The notes beneath the pieces were generated by a model that ran no database searches, was not told the DNA's origin, and saw only the letters and a program-made list of their open reading frames with translations. DNA of 64,000 bases from the NCBI GenBank assembly GCA_963701015.1, contig OY969556.1, positions 3,410,001 through 3,474,000 of the forward strand. The letters run 5' to 3'. Positions 45,287 through 55,564 of this stretch are shown piece after piece. Every line of letters starts with the position of its first letter. Within the stretch, counting starts at the first letter, position 1. Source of the stretch: MFD09286-c1 sp963701015 (GTDB lineage Bacteria > Bacteroidota > Bacteroidia > Bacteroidales > DTGW01). Position numbers and translations under genes: made by a program.

Positions 45287-46693
45287 ATGAGATCGCTTAT
45301 TTATATTCTAATCTTACTAATTGCAAAATCAATTGCACTTAAAGCGCAATCTGAATACTTTTCAAATCCATCGTTTGAAGGCTCAATAGGTCAGGATTTA
45401 GTACCCAATGGCTGGACAACATGTAACCCCAATTCAAACCCGGATACTCAGCCTGGAAGTTGGAATGTTACATTAGCCCCATCGGATAGATTATCGTATT
45501 TAGGACTATTTATGAGAGATTCAACCATAGGTGACTCTCCAAGAAAAAATGAAGACGTTCAAACTAAATTATTATATCCATTATACAAAAACAAAGAATA
45601 TAAATTATCAATAGATTTGGCTGCAGCGCTAAATGCAATAGATGAAAAGCCTGATAATTCAAATGTTGAACATTTAAATAATCCATCCAGGTTGAGAATT
45701 TCAGGTGGAAAAACAAACTGCCAGGTGAATGAAATTTATGCAGTTTCGGCACTTATAACCAATACAAATTGGCAAAGGTTTACTTTTGATATAACCCCAA
45801 AGATTGATACCTGTTTTTATTTAAAACTGGAGATATATTTAGATACTTTTAAACTTGCCTATTTGCTGCTGGATAATATTGAAATTAGCGATTGCAACCC
45901 ACCCGAAATAAATGGCAAGAATTCAGTATGCCAGGGCCAAATGAAGGTATCGTATATTGCTCAACCAGCAAATTTATTAACAGATTATAATTGGCGTTAT
46001 ACGGGTTCTGGTGCAATATATAACAATAATGATAGTAATTTAATAATTGATTTTAGTAATTATGCCACAAATGGAAATATTATTTTAAATGTTGAGAAAA
46101 CTGGTTGCGACACTGTATTGCCTGCAATATTGTCTATTAAAGTAAAACCATTGCCAGCAGACGCAAATTATATAATTGGCGATAGCAATGTTTGCAATAA
46201 TCATAAGAATTTATTTTATACTCAAACCATAAAAAATGCCATAAGCTACAACTGGAATTATACAGGAACCGGAGATTCAATTGTGCCGTTTAATGATAGT
46301 ATGTATATTTCGTTTTCAAATAATGCAACCAATGGCGATTTAACTGTTATAGGGAAAAATGAGTGTGGAACCGGAAACCTTTCGCCACAAAAATCACTTT
46401 TATTGCATTCATGTTATCAGTACTTACCTTATGATTTTAATATCCCAAATGCATTTACACCAAATGGAGATGGGATAAATGACTTTTTTGTAATACGAAG
46501 CCTTCCACTTAATTCGAAATTAATTATTTTTAACAGGTTTGGCGAAACTGAATTTGAATCGGATAATTATCAAAACAATTGGGATGGTACTGATAAAAAC
46601 GGTAAAAAATTAGCGAATGATACCTACTGGTATATTTTAACTATTCCTGATATTTCAAAAGAATTCAAAGGCTTTGTTTATATAAAAAGATAG
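45287..46693 (+). CDS. T9SS type B sorting-domain surface protein
   Basis: A 468-residue secreted protein. Signal peptide (SLIYILILLIAKSIALKAQ), N-terminal FSNPSFEGS carbohydrate-binding-like domain (~22-200, LDNIEISDC), two PKD/Ig-like domains (~205-390; PPEINGKNSVCQGQ and DSNVCNNHKNLFYTQ), and a gliding-motility-associated (type B) C-terminal domain: IPNAFTPNGDGINDFFVI, LIIFNRFGETEFES, WDGTDKNGKKLANDTYWYIL. Its ATG follows the stop of the PorP/SprF gene with no gap, so the two are coupled. Probably exported by T9SS and SprF and bound to the cell surface; function unknown. Confidence 0.92.
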   Translation: MRSLIYILILLIAKSIALKAQSEYFSNPSFEGSIGQDLVPNGWTTCNPNSNPDTQPGSWNVTLAPSDRLSYLGLFMRDSTIGDSPRKNEDVQTKLLYPLYKNKEYKLSIDLAAALNAIDEKPDNSNVEHLNNPSRLRISGGKTNCQVNEIYAVSALITNTNWQRFTFDITPKIDTCFYLKLEIYLDTFKLAYLLLDNIEISDCNPPEINGKNSVCQGQMKVSYIAQPANLLTDYNWRYTGSGAIYNNNDSNLIIDFSNYATNGNIILNVEKTGCDTVLPAILSIKVKPLPADANYIIGDSNVCNNHKNLFYTQTIKNAISYNWNYTGTGDSIVPFNDSMYISFSNNATNGDLTVIGKNECGTGNLSPQKSLLLHSCYQYLPYDFNIPNAFTPNGDGINDFFVIRSLPLNSKLIIFNRFGETEFESDNYQNNWDGTDKNGKKLANDTYWYILTIPDISKEFKGFVYIKR

Positions 46694-46785
46694 GGAATTT
46701 TTTTATTATAAAAATTGGCAGATATATAAAATAAAATTATATGGGTTTAAATAAGCGCTTTATTTGAAATCTTATTCACTTCCAA

Positions 46786-47250
46786 TCAATATTTGCCTTT
46801 AATTTTATAACCTGGTATATTATATATAGCTATTCCAGCACATCCTTCATTGCCTTTATCAAAACTAACTATAAAATAATATTCGGTAGGTTCGCTGGTT
46901 TTTATTTCCTTGGCATCATAAGTCAGCGCTGAGGAATTTTCTATAGTTGCCATCAAATTATTATTGCTATCATACATCAATAATTTAGCTAATCCTGCTT
47001 TTTTATTTGAACTCGCTAAAACTATCCAATAAGTTGATTTGTCAGCTAATTGCATATTAATAGTATCTGTGGGATGAATGTTGGTTTTTGAAAAAGAAGG
47101 CAAACTTACAGAAAATGATTTAATAAACATTCCATCTTTTAACTGGTAATCTTCCAATGCATCAACCAATTCAGGATCGCAATAATTACTGACCTGACAA
47201 TTAACCCAGGGACAAATAAACATTAAAAATAATATTACCTGAACTCTCAT
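46786..47250 (-). CDS. Secreted protein of unknown function
   Basis: A 154-residue protein with a signal peptide (VQVILFLMFICPWVNCQ). The mature part has alternating strands (MFIKSFSVSLPSF, STYWIVLASSNKKAGLA, EYYFIVSFDKGNEGCAGIAIY) and three cysteines (including DPEL-adjacent C and EGCAG). It could be a small beta-sandwich in the periplasm or outside. No family recognised. 215 bp separate it from the next gene upstream on the same strand. Confidence 0.7.
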   Translation of the reverse strand: MRVQVILFLMFICPWVNCQVSNYCDPELVDALEDYQLKDGMFIKSFSVSLPSFSKTNIHPTDTINMQLADKSTYWIVLASSNKKAGLAKLLMYDSNNNLMATIENSSALTYDAKEIKTSEPTEYYFIVSFDKGNEGCAGIAIYNIPGYKIKGKY

Positions 47251-47465
47251 CTCAAATTTTAATTTTTATACCAAATTATCATATAAAATTGTACGCTAAA
47301 ATTATTCTAATTTTGAATCACTAATGAGGGTGCTAAATTAAAATAAATTCAATTGTTTAATTATTTTGTTATACAACACCTAATATGTTTTAAAATTAAG
47401 TGAACTAATAATTGTTTATATATTATACTGAAAAAGTACTCCCAATTTTTAACTCAACTTTATAA

Positions 47466-47939
47466 TCAAAACCCAAGCTTGCTTAATTGGCGGAAAAATA
47501 TTTGAACACCCACACAGGTCCGCATGTCACCATTATCCTTTGGTTTAAAATCAGAAGCCAACACAGAAATTTCAATAATTACTGTAATTGGTTTATCCTC
47601 AACAGAAAAGCCGACATTATTATTATAACCATCGGTACTGTTGTCATATATAACATTCTTGGATTCTTTATCAATAACTCTGAATTGAACCGGATTATAA
47701 GTTGGGAGTGTACAAACGCCAATTTTATAATCATTTTTATCCCTCAATACAACTTCGTATTGATATGTTTTTCGAATTAATACACAAGCCCCCCTGGATT
47801 TCCCGTATTGATTATAACCCTTAGCATCGGGGAGCCAGCAAAACTGACTTTCATTAAATTTTTTACAATCCTGTGTATATGAAAAGAAACTTTTCCCACC
47901 GATAAATATAATAAGTAATATAATTTTAATTGTTCGCAT
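47466..47939 (-). CDS. Secreted protein of unknown function
   Basis: A 157-residue protein with a signal peptide (IKIILLIIFIGGKSFFSYTQ). The mature part has cysteines in QDCKKFNESQFCWLP, GACVLIRK, IGVCTLPTY and RTCVGVQIFF, and several beta-strands, suggesting a disulfide-bonded secreted domain. No family recognised. It follows a lipoprotein gene by 13 bp and is likely in the same operon. Confidence 0.7.
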   Translation of the reverse strand: MRTIKIILLIIFIGGKSFFSYTQDCKKFNESQFCWLPDAKGYNQYGKSRGACVLIRKTYQYEVVLRDKNDYKIGVCTLPTYNPVQFRVIDKESKNVIYDNSTDGYNNNVGFSVEDKPITVIIEISVLASDFKPKDNGDMRTCVGVQIFFRQLSKLGF

Positions 47940-47952
47940 TCAACAACACATT

Positions 47953-48837
47953 TTAATTGTTTGATATATTAATAAAATTACTCCGGATTGCTATAACATT
48001 TTCTTTAAAATCAGAAAATATTTTCTCATTTACTATAATTTTTTCACCACCATGAACAACAATATTGCCATTCTTGTCTTTATCAATAATCGTTTTTGAA
48101 GTATTGGTAACAGAAAAATCTAAAATAGATTTCAATTTTATCAGTTGTTTTAATACGAGCCTTATATCATCATCATTGCTAAATGACGATGCAAAAGAAT
48201 AATAGCTGTTAAATACTTGTTTTTCCTTAAATATATCAGTTGCCATTGATTGGTACTCGGAATACTTGTCAATGTTCATAACTGATAAGTATAAGGTTTC
48301 AATAATTGTACCGGTTGAAATAAGTGCATAAACTCTTTGACGGCCTGAATTTTCAAGTATTTCAGAGATATTAAAATACATGTCCTTTAAAATTAATGAT
48401 AATGAATCGTTATTCATTAAGTTATTGTTGACCCTGTCAAAAAATGATTTGTCAATTAAACCGTATATATTTAATTTTTCAGTTAGTCTTTTTAATATTT
48501 TAAAATAGTCCGCTGCGTCAGTTTTGTTTTTATTTAAGTTCAAATATGCAAAATCAGCAATGTAAACCCCTAAATTTATTGCTTGTGATTTCTCATAGAT
48601 GTATTTATTGGAATTACTTTTAAGATTAACAAATTTGGGATTAAGTTTAACATTGTGTTCAAATATATCATTAAGTATTTCGTTGGGCGAAGGAAGTAAA
48701 TAAGTTATGTTTTCGGTAGAGTCAATATTTGTAGTATCAGACAAGGCAAGTGATGCTTTTTTATTTGTACTTGATGTACATTGTATAATTAAACCCGCAA
48801 AAAGCAATAAGTAAAATATTTTAGAAATTATTCTCAT
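47953..48837 (-). CDS. Lipoprotein of unknown function
   Basis: A 294-residue protein with lipobox (LLFAGLIIQC, Cys20). The mature part is mainly helical (INLGVYIADFAYLNLNKNK, YFKILKRLTEKLNIYGLI, SLSLILKDMYFNISEILEN), with a KNGNIVVHGGEKIIVNEK strand pair near the C-terminus. A periplasmic all-helical lipoprotein; no family recognised. It lies 102 bp downstream of the ABC transporter gene on the same strand and could be its partner. Confidence 0.75.
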   Translation of the reverse strand: MRIISKIFYLLLFAGLIIQCTSSTNKKASLALSDTTNIDSTENITYLLPSPNEILNDIFEHNVKLNPKFVNLKSNSNKYIYEKSQAINLGVYIADFAYLNLNKNKTDAADYFKILKRLTEKLNIYGLIDKSFFDRVNNNLMNNDSLSLILKDMYFNISEILENSGRQRVYALISTGTIIETLYLSVMNIDKYSEYQSMATDIFKEKQVFNSYYSFASSFSNDDDIRLVLKQLIKLKSILDFSVTNTSKTIIDKDKNGNIVVHGGEKIIVNEKIFSDFKENVIAIRSNFINISNN

Positions 48838-48939
48838 ATATAAATATTTTCACAATAATTAATTATCAATATCTAAAAAAACAATTTGCCTAATTCCTCC
48901 AATGGGGTCAGATTAAAAAATAATTATACTACGAAGTTA

Positions 48940-51900
48940 TTACATTTTATAATAAAAGCAAGTGTATAATAGTATAAATACTAAAAATGCCATACCCCAA
49001 ATTACATATATGTTAAAAATAAATGTTTCAATTTGAAAACTTCCTATTCTTTTTACTGAAGAGAAAAATTGAGCCCTGCCATATTTAGATTCCGGGACCT
49101 GGTATATTGGTTCTATTTCACGAATTAATTGATTGTTATATTTAAAAAATGTTTCAAACGAATTTCTTTTTAATACCATATCTGAAAGGCTTCTGTTGGT
49201 GTTACTGTTTTTGAAATTTACAAAATCAATTATATTCCCATTTGCTTTTACAAGATTATGAGCAATACTATCTTTTATATGGCTTATTTTATTTATTCTT
49301 TTAAACAATGCCCCGTTCAATATATTTAAATATTTTTCAATTTTATTTTTATTTTTTTCAATCGTCATGCTTTTCATTATATCAGTCATACCCTGAAAAG
49401 GTAAAGCTTCATTTAATACAGTTAGCCCATTAATTATAAACTTGTTATCGTTTACTTGGTAAGAAATATTTTCGCTATTATATACATTATTAAGTACTTT
49501 TTGAATTTCAGGAATTAGTACCATGTAATTAAATTTATCATTGCTTTCAATTTTCTCTATATCAAAGAAATGTTTTTGATAATTGTTATATTCAAACTGA
49601 GAAACTACCAATGCTTCAAATGCCCAACGTGAAACCATTATATCGCCAATAAACGGTACAAATTCTTTTGATGATACCTTTTCATTCAACTTATCAAAAC
49701 CAATAACAACGCCGCTAAGTAATATTTGAGGAATAATTATTAAAGGAACCATAATATAAATTACAACTATTGAATTAAATAATGATGAAATTAATAAACC
49801 AATAACATTTGCGAAACAAGAAGTAGAAAAAAGGATAAACCAAAAATAAAATGTCATTCCCTGAAACCCAAGAATATAATTGCTAATAACAACATAAAGG
49901 AAGGTTTGTATAGCACTCAGTGCAAATAGATAAAAGATTTTAGCAAACAAATAACTCGATTTGTTAAGGTGTAAATAAGATTCTCTTTTAAGAATTTTTC
50001 TATCCCTGAATATTTCTTCGGCACTAATAATTAGACCAATGAATATAGCCACCAAAACGCTCATAAATAGAAATGACGGTATATTATCGTTTGTTGAAAA
50101 AATATACTTATCATAATTCCGATTAGTTGATTTACATAAATAGGCAAGAATAACTGCAAGTATTGGAGAAATAGAGAGAGCAAGAAAAACGTAGGAGTGG
50201 TTCGCAATTTTCGATAATAAATTACGCTTACTGAAAATTATAAATTGCCCCAATAAATTGGGTTTATTTAATTCAATTTCAGGTAGAATTTCAATGGATG
50301 AACCATTATTATCATTCAATTCGCTTAAATATCGCTTATGCCATTCAAATGGCAGTGTTTTTCGCTCAGAAGTACTTTCCCCAAACGAATTTACTTTTTT
50401 TTCTTCAAGTGCCTTAAAAATAGTTTCGGGGTTTATATTTTCGCAAACATTACAATAATCAACGTTTGTGCTGTACTTTTCAGTATATTTATTAAAATAA
50501 GTTATAGTATCTAATGGATTTCCAAAATAAACAGGATAGCCTTCTTTATCGAGCGCAATTATTTTGTCGAATAGTTTAAATATATCGGATGATGGTTGGT
50601 GAATGTTAATTATTACAATTTTACCTTTTATAGTTTGCTCAGTAAGCAAATACATTATTTCCTCAGCATCCGTTGAGGACAAACCTGAAGTGGGCTCATC
50701 AACAAATAGAACTGACGGTTCCCTGATAAGTTCCAAAGCAATATTTAATTTCTTTCTTTGTCCACCACTGATATATTTATTTAAAGTTGAGCCAACTTTT
50801 AAATTTCGAACTTCGTATAGTTCAAAATCAGATAATATATTATTGGTCTTTTCACTTAATTCCTTATCAGAAAGATTGGCAAAGCATAATGAAGCATTTA
50901 AATATAAATTGGTGTAAACCGACAATTCTTCAATTAACAAATCGTCTTGTGGCACATAACCAATTAAACCATGAAGTTTATTACTTTCGGTATATAAATT
51001 TATATGATTGTATACAATTTCTCCAAATTGTGGCTTCAAATTTCCGTTTAAAATATTAATTAAAGTAGATTTACCAACGCCCGAACGACCTAATATACCT
51101 ATTAATTGGCCAGTTTCCATTGACATACTTAACTGGTGTATGCCATTATTGCTATTATTATAAATATATTCTATTTTATTTACTTCAATAAAAAGGTCAG
51201 CAGTTTTATTGATGAGAAATTTTTGAATTATTTGATTATAATATATAGGTTCAATGTGAGTTCCAGTAATAGAATAGCCTTTTTGAAAAAGATAAACATG
51301 ATCGGGGAAAATTTTTAGGCCGTTATATATTAAGGAATCATTCCCTTTATAATAAAATAGCAGCAAATTTACATTTTTAACATACAATATAAATAGCTGA
51401 CCATTCAAGTTTTTCCGCTGCATAAATGCAATATCAATTCCCGGAAAATTATTTTTGCCAATGGTTAATAACATGTTACGGTCAGGAATATTGTATAATG
51501 CCCCTTGTATAAATCCTTTAATGCTTATATAGTCATTTTCATCAATAAGACTATTCGTATTATACAAATTCAAAATATCAGAAAACAGCAATTTAAAATG
51601 AGAGGTTTCATCAATAAATTTTAAAAGATATTTTTCGAAAAAAAGAAGCCATATAAGTATCAGGTACTTTTGTTTTTTAGGTAAATCAATACTTTTCAGT
51701 TGAATTGTATTTTTTAAATATTCGTTAAATTTGCTTTCCCCATTAGGCAATTTTCTCAAATCGGAGAATTTATAATAATATTCCTTAAATATTTGGAGGT
51801 TTTCATTAGCAATTTCATCGCTAAAATTATTTAACAGAAAAGATTTTAGAAATTCTTTTATATTTTCGAATAACAGGTTAGGATAAACATTTGCTATTAA

Positions 51901-51942
51901 TGCAAACATTTTTATTAAATATTCCATTAAAGCTTTATCCAT
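48940..51942 (-). CDS. ABC transporter, ATPase fused to ABC-2 (ABCG-like) permease
   Basis: A 1000-residue membrane protein. Residues ~1-255 are a soluble N-terminal region: a helical part that may be TerB-like, then a beta-rich part (LIYNGLKIFPDHVYLFQKG). The ATPase spans ~255-480 with GILGRSGVGKSTLINILNG (Walker A, ~280), ISGGQRKKLNIALEL (signature, ~391), VLFVDEPTSGLSS (Walker B, ~412) and INIHQPSSD (H-loop). The permease (~560-1000) has five helices, a long ~250-residue loop and a final helix (IYVIWGMAFLVFILLYTCFYY). Orientation and domain order match half-size ABCG exporters. It should export a hydrophobic compound or lipid, or act as a signal-linked pump. It begins 5 bp after a sensor kinase gene. 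Confidence 0.9.
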   Translation of the reverse strand: MDKALMEYLIKMFALIANVYPNLLFENIKEFLKSFLLNNFSDEIANENLQIFKEYYYKFSDLRKLPNGESKFNEYLKNTIQLKSIDLPKKQKYLILIWLLFFEKYLLKFIDETSHFKLLFSDILNLYNTNSLIDENDYISIKGFIQGALYNIPDRNMLLTIGKNNFPGIDIAFMQRKNLNGQLFILYVKNVNLLLFYYKGNDSLIYNGLKIFPDHVYLFQKGYSITGTHIEPIYYNQIIQKFLINKTADLFIEVNKIEYIYNNSNNGIHQLSMSMETGQLIGILGRSGVGKSTLINILNGNLKPQFGEIVYNHINLYTESNKLHGLIGYVPQDDLLIEELSVYTNLYLNASLCFANLSDKELSEKTNNILSDFELYEVRNLKVGSTLNKYISGGQRKKLNIALELIREPSVLFVDEPTSGLSSTDAEEIMYLLTEQTIKGKIVIINIHQPSSDIFKLFDKIIALDKEGYPVYFGNPLDTITYFNKYTEKYSTNVDYCNVCENINPETIFKALEEKKVNSFGESTSERKTLPFEWHKRYLSELNDNNGSSIEILPEIELNKPNLLGQFIIFSKRNLLSKIANHSYVFLALSISPILAVILAYLCKSTNRNYDKYIFSTNDNIPSFLFMSVLVAIFIGLIISAEEIFRDRKILKRESYLHLNKSSYLFAKIFYLFALSAIQTFLYVVISNYILGFQGMTFYFWFILFSTSCFANVIGLLISSLFNSIVVIYIMVPLIIIPQILLSGVVIGFDKLNEKVSSKEFVPFIGDIMVSRWAFEALVVSQFEYNNYQKHFFDIEKIESNDKFNYMVLIPEIQKVLNNVYNSENISYQVNDNKFIINGLTVLNEALPFQGMTDIMKSMTIEKNKNKIEKYLNILNGALFKRINKISHIKDSIAHNLVKANGNIIDFVNFKNSNTNRSLSDMVLKRNSFETFFKYNNQLIREIEPIYQVPESKYGRAQFFSSVKRIGSFQIETFIFNIYVIWGMAFLVFILLYTCFYYKM

Positions 51943-51947
51943 ACTAT

Positions 51948-53096
51948 CTAAAAATTAAAAATCAATTGAGTAGTAACTCCAGCACTTTCAACATTATATA
52001 AAACAATATTTCCATTATGCAATTCCATAATTAATTTTGTTATAAATAAACTTAGTTTATTTTTTTTTAACTGATCAGGACTCATGAGTGAAAAAGGCAT
52101 AGAAATTATTGATAGGGTTTCATTGCTATAAATTGGGCCAAAATCGGTGATAGAAACTATTATATTATTTTCATTTTTAATAAATTTAATAATTATTTTC
52201 CCATTATCCGGTGAATTTTCCAATGCATTATTTATAACATATACGAATGATTTAAAAATTAAATCCCTGTCAGCATTTAGCAATAAGGTTTCATTGGTGT
52301 TATCAATTTCAATTTTAATGTTTTTAATTTGTGCTTTTTCATTTGTTTCAATAATCGAGAATTGAAAAATATCTGCAATATTTGTGTTTGCTTTTTTTAC
52401 AGGGTATTTTTGGGTTATTAACAATGTTAATAAATTGGCATTATCAGCAAATTTTTCCAATGATATAATTGAGGTATCCAATGTATCTATCATTTTCTTC
52501 ACAGCGGCAGAATGTTCCTGATTCTTAATTAAATTCAAAGTACCAAGTATCCCATTTAATGGCGATTTAACTTCATGGGAAATTAACATTAAGAAATTTG
52601 ACTTTATTTCATCCTGTATTTTAAGTTCATTATTTGCAATTTCAAGCTCCAATGTTTTTTCACTCACTTTATTACTAAGCCATTCATTCATTTGATTAAT
52701 TTTATCACGGTTACGTTTAAGTTCAATATGAATTCTAATTCTAGACAAAAGTTCTTCGTCATCAAAAGGCTTGGTAATAAAATCCTGGGCACCAGCATCA
52801 AAACCGGTAAGTCTTTTTTCCATACTATTATATGCAGTAAGAAATATAACAGGCAATTCTTCTGATCCATGAATTTTCCTAATTATTTTGCATGTTTCAT
52901 AACCATTCAAAACCGGCATTTCCAAGTCGAGTAAAACTAAATCGACATTTTCATTTTTAACTAATTCTATTGCATCAAAACCGTTAGATGCTTTAATTAT
53001 TTTAAAATTATTTGCTGTAAGCAATCCGTCTAAAACGAATAAATTAGCATCGTCATCATCTACTATTAAAATTTTAGAATTATTCAAGTCTATCAT
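51948..53096 (-). CDS. REC-HisKA-HATPase kinase with divergent ATP lid
   Basis: A 382-residue cytoplasmic protein. Receiver ~8-125 with D57 in LVLLDLEMPVLNG and K109 in FITKPFDD. Coiled linker ~130-165. H174 in MLISHEVKSPLNG. The ATPase-like part (~235-382) keeps VINNALENSPD (N box) but its G boxes are eroded: ITDFGPIYSNE lacks the second glycine, and LSLFITKLIMELHNG lacks the usual GxGLGL glycines. It may bind ATP poorly and act as a phosphatase or scaffold. It lies 11 bp after the next kinase gene and 5 bp before the ABC gene. Confidence 0.85.
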   Translation of the reverse strand: MIDLNNSKILIVDDDDANLFVLDGLLTANNFKIIKASNGFDAIELVKNENVDLVLLDLEMPVLNGYETCKIIRKIHGSEELPVIFLTAYNSMEKRLTGFDAGAQDFITKPFDDEELLSRIRIHIELKRNRDKINQMNEWLSNKVSEKTLELEIANNELKIQDEIKSNFLMLISHEVKSPLNGILGTLNLIKNQEHSAAVKKMIDTLDTSIISLEKFADNANLLTLLITQKYPVKKANTNIADIFQFSIIETNEKAQIKNIKIEIDNTNETLLLNADRDLIFKSFVYVINNALENSPDNGKIIIKFIKNENNIIVSITDFGPIYSNETLSIISMPFSLMSPDQLKKNKLSLFITKLIMELHNGNIVLYNVESAGVTTQLIFNF

Positions 53097-53107
53097 TGTT
53101 TAAATAA

Positions 53108-55477
53108 TTATAAATATTTATTTAGTTTTTCAATCAATATTTCTTCCTGAATGGGTTTTGAAATAAAATCATCAAATCCATAATCCAGGATTCTTTGTCT
53201 TTCGTCATCCATTGCCCTTGCAGTTACAGCAATAATTTTAATATCAGGCGAATGTTTAATATTTTTAAGTTGATCAAATACTTGAAATCCATCGATACCT
53301 GGCATCATAATATCCAATAATACAATATCAGGCTTTTCTTCATGAAATTTAGTAATAGTTTCATTTCCATTGCGTGCAATAATTAAATCGAACCGGTTTT
53401 CCAGCATTAATTTAATTGTATAAATACCAATATCTTCATCATCAGCTATCAAAATTTTTTTGTGGATTTTAAATTCTTTATTTAAACTTGAATTTTCAAC
53501 CGGTTCATTACTGATACTTTGTTCTATTGTTGTTTTATAAGGTATATAAAACCTCACTTCAGTCCCAACATTTAATTCACTTTGTATTTCAATGCGACCT
53601 TTGAGCAATGCTACCAATCTTTTACATATGGCCAATCCTAATCCTGTGCCCTGATATTTCCTATTTTCAGAGCTATCTACCTGTTTAAATTCTTCAAAAA
53701 CTACATCAATATTTTCTTTACTTATTCCAATTCCTTCATCAATAACTTCAAAACAAAGCTCATTTTGCAAATTATTTACCCCAAGTATCATTTTACCTTT
53801 TTCAGTAAATTTTACTGCATTTCCTAAAAGATTTATTAAAATTTGATTGATTAATCTTTCATCAGAAATTATAAGGTTTGGAACGTTGATGTTTTTTTGT
53901 ATAATAAATTCAATTTCTTTTTCCCTGGTAAGGTTTGCAACTATTGCCTTTAAATTAAAGAAAAGCTTATCGAGAGAAAATGGAGCAAGGTTAATAATCA
54001 TTTTGCCTGCTTCAATTTTTGATATATCAAGTAAATCGTTAATTAAATCGAGCAAACGGTTGCCACTTTTAAGTATAACTTTTAAGCCATCTAATTGTTT
54101 TTCAGTTAAATTTTGTGTGTCGTATTTCGAAAGGATATTTGAAATACCAATAATTCCATTCATTGGCGTCCTTAATTCATGGCTCATATTTGCCAGGAAC
54201 TGGCTTTTGGTTTTGTTGGCAGCTTCGGCAAGTTCTTTTGCTTTTTGCAAATCTTCCTTTGACTGACGAAGTTCTTCAGTCCTGATATCAACAATTTCTT
54301 CCAAATGTTCCCTATGGATTATTAGCTCGGTTTCAATTCTTTTTCGATTTGTAATATCCGAAATTCCATTAAAATTAAACAACCTGCTGCTTATTTCAAC
54401 CGCATGTGATTTAAATTCCACCGGAAACATTGAACCATCTTTTTTTTGTGCTATGAATTCGAGCAATCCTTCGTTTTGATTTTTTAAAAATTCAGCCACT
54501 AATTGATGTGATTCATTTGCTACAATTTTAAAAATTTCTGCATCTTTCAACTCTTTAAAGCTATAACCTGTTAAAGCCAGTAACTGTTGATTCATATCAA
54601 TAATAATTCCGTTTTCAATTATAAAAATTCCCTCGGAAGTAGCGTCGGATAATGCTTTGAACCTTTGTTCGCTTTCAATTAAACCTAGTTCAGCAATTTT
54701 TCGTTTAGTAATATCTAATGAAAAGCCAAATGTTCCAATGATATCACCTGTTTTGTCGTACAGTGGTAATTTTGATGAAATAACCCAATTTTCGGGCTTG
54801 TCAGTAAATGTTTCTTCTTCTTCGAAATTAAGTTGCGATTTCCCGTCTATAATAATTGATTCTTCAATTGAAAATGTTTTTTTTGCATGTTTCAAATCGA
54901 AAAAATCAAAATCTGTTTTACCAGTTAAATCTTCGGGATAACCAAAGCCAAATTTATTAGCCATAAATCTGCTTACCATGATAAATTTACTTTCCCTATC
55001 TTTAAAATAAATAGAACTGGGTATATTCATCATCAGAGAATTTAACAAACCTTTTTCAAATTCATATTTGGCTTCAATCCTGTCCCTTTCAAGCTTATGA
55101 AGGATGTATGCTTCAATGCGATTGATAAATTCAGTATTTTGCAAAGGCGTAACCATAAAGCCATCAGCACCAGATGAAAAAACGAGTTCTTTATTTTCTT
55201 CAGAACAATTTTCTTTTGCAATAATTACAACGAAAGTATTAGTTGAAAAAGGGTTTGATTTAATTTGTTTTAATAATTCAAAAGCCGATATATCGGGCAT
55301 ATCAATGTTCATTAAAATAACCGATATATTTCTTTTAGCAATAGTTTCCAAAGCCAATTTGCCTTTATTTGCAACAATTGTGATATATCCATTTTCAGTC
55401 AGTAGCTTTTTATATTTAGATATATAAAGTAAATCATGATCCACAACTAAAATTTTAATTTCACTTTTGTTAATCAT
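53108..55477 (-). CDS. Hybrid histidine kinase with a degenerate N-terminal receiver
   Basis: A 789-residue protein: receiver-like ~6-125, two PAS domains (~145-270 and ~275-395), coiled linker, H433 in NMSHELRTPMNG, ATPase (~540-655; LLGNAVKFTEKG, VIDEGIGISKE, GTGLGLAICKRL) and a canonical C-terminal receiver (~670-789; VLLDIMMPGIDG, DFISKPIQ). The N-terminal receiver has Asn57 at the phosphoacceptor site (VILMNIDMPD, codon AAC) and Thr110 in place of the conserved Lys (GFMVTPLQ), so it cannot be phosphorylated in the usual way. 87 bp separate it from the next upstream kinase. Confidence 0.9.
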   Translation of the reverse strand: MINKSEIKILVVDHDLLYISKYKKLLTENGYITIVANKGKLALETIAKRNISVILMNIDMPDISAFELLKQIKSNPFSTNTFVVIIAKENCSEENKELVFSSGADGFMVTPLQNTEFINRIEAYILHKLERDRIEAKYEFEKGLLNSLMMNIPSSIYFKDRESKFIMVSRFMANKFGFGYPEDLTGKTDFDFFDLKHAKKTFSIEESIIIDGKSQLNFEEEETFTDKPENWVISSKLPLYDKTGDIIGTFGFSLDITKRKIAELGLIESEQRFKALSDATSEGIFIIENGIIIDMNQQLLALTGYSFKELKDAEIFKIVANESHQLVAEFLKNQNEGLLEFIAQKKDGSMFPVEFKSHAVEISSRLFNFNGISDITNRKRIETELIIHREHLEEIVDIRTEELRQSKEDLQKAKELAEAANKTKSQFLANMSHELRTPMNGIIGISNILSKYDTQNLTEKQLDGLKVILKSGNRLLDLINDLLDISKIEAGKMIINLAPFSLDKLFFNLKAIVANLTREKEIEFIIQKNINVPNLIISDERLINQILINLLGNAVKFTEKGKMILGVNNLQNELCFEVIDEGIGISKENIDVVFEEFKQVDSSENRKYQGTGLGLAICKRLVALLKGRIEIQSELNVGTEVRFYIPYKTTIEQSISNEPVENSSLNKEFKIHKKILIADDEDIGIYTIKLMLENRFDLIIARNGNETITKFHEEKPDIVLLDIMMPGIDGFQVFDQLKNIKHSPDIKIIAVTARAMDDERQRILDYGFDDFISKPIQEEILIEKLNKYL

Positions 55478-55564
55478 GATTTATTAAATAATTTTTTGAA
55501 TTGGATTAATCGTTCAAGCATGAACATAAGAAAGCAGCCAAGCAATTTGCTTCAATTAACCAAA

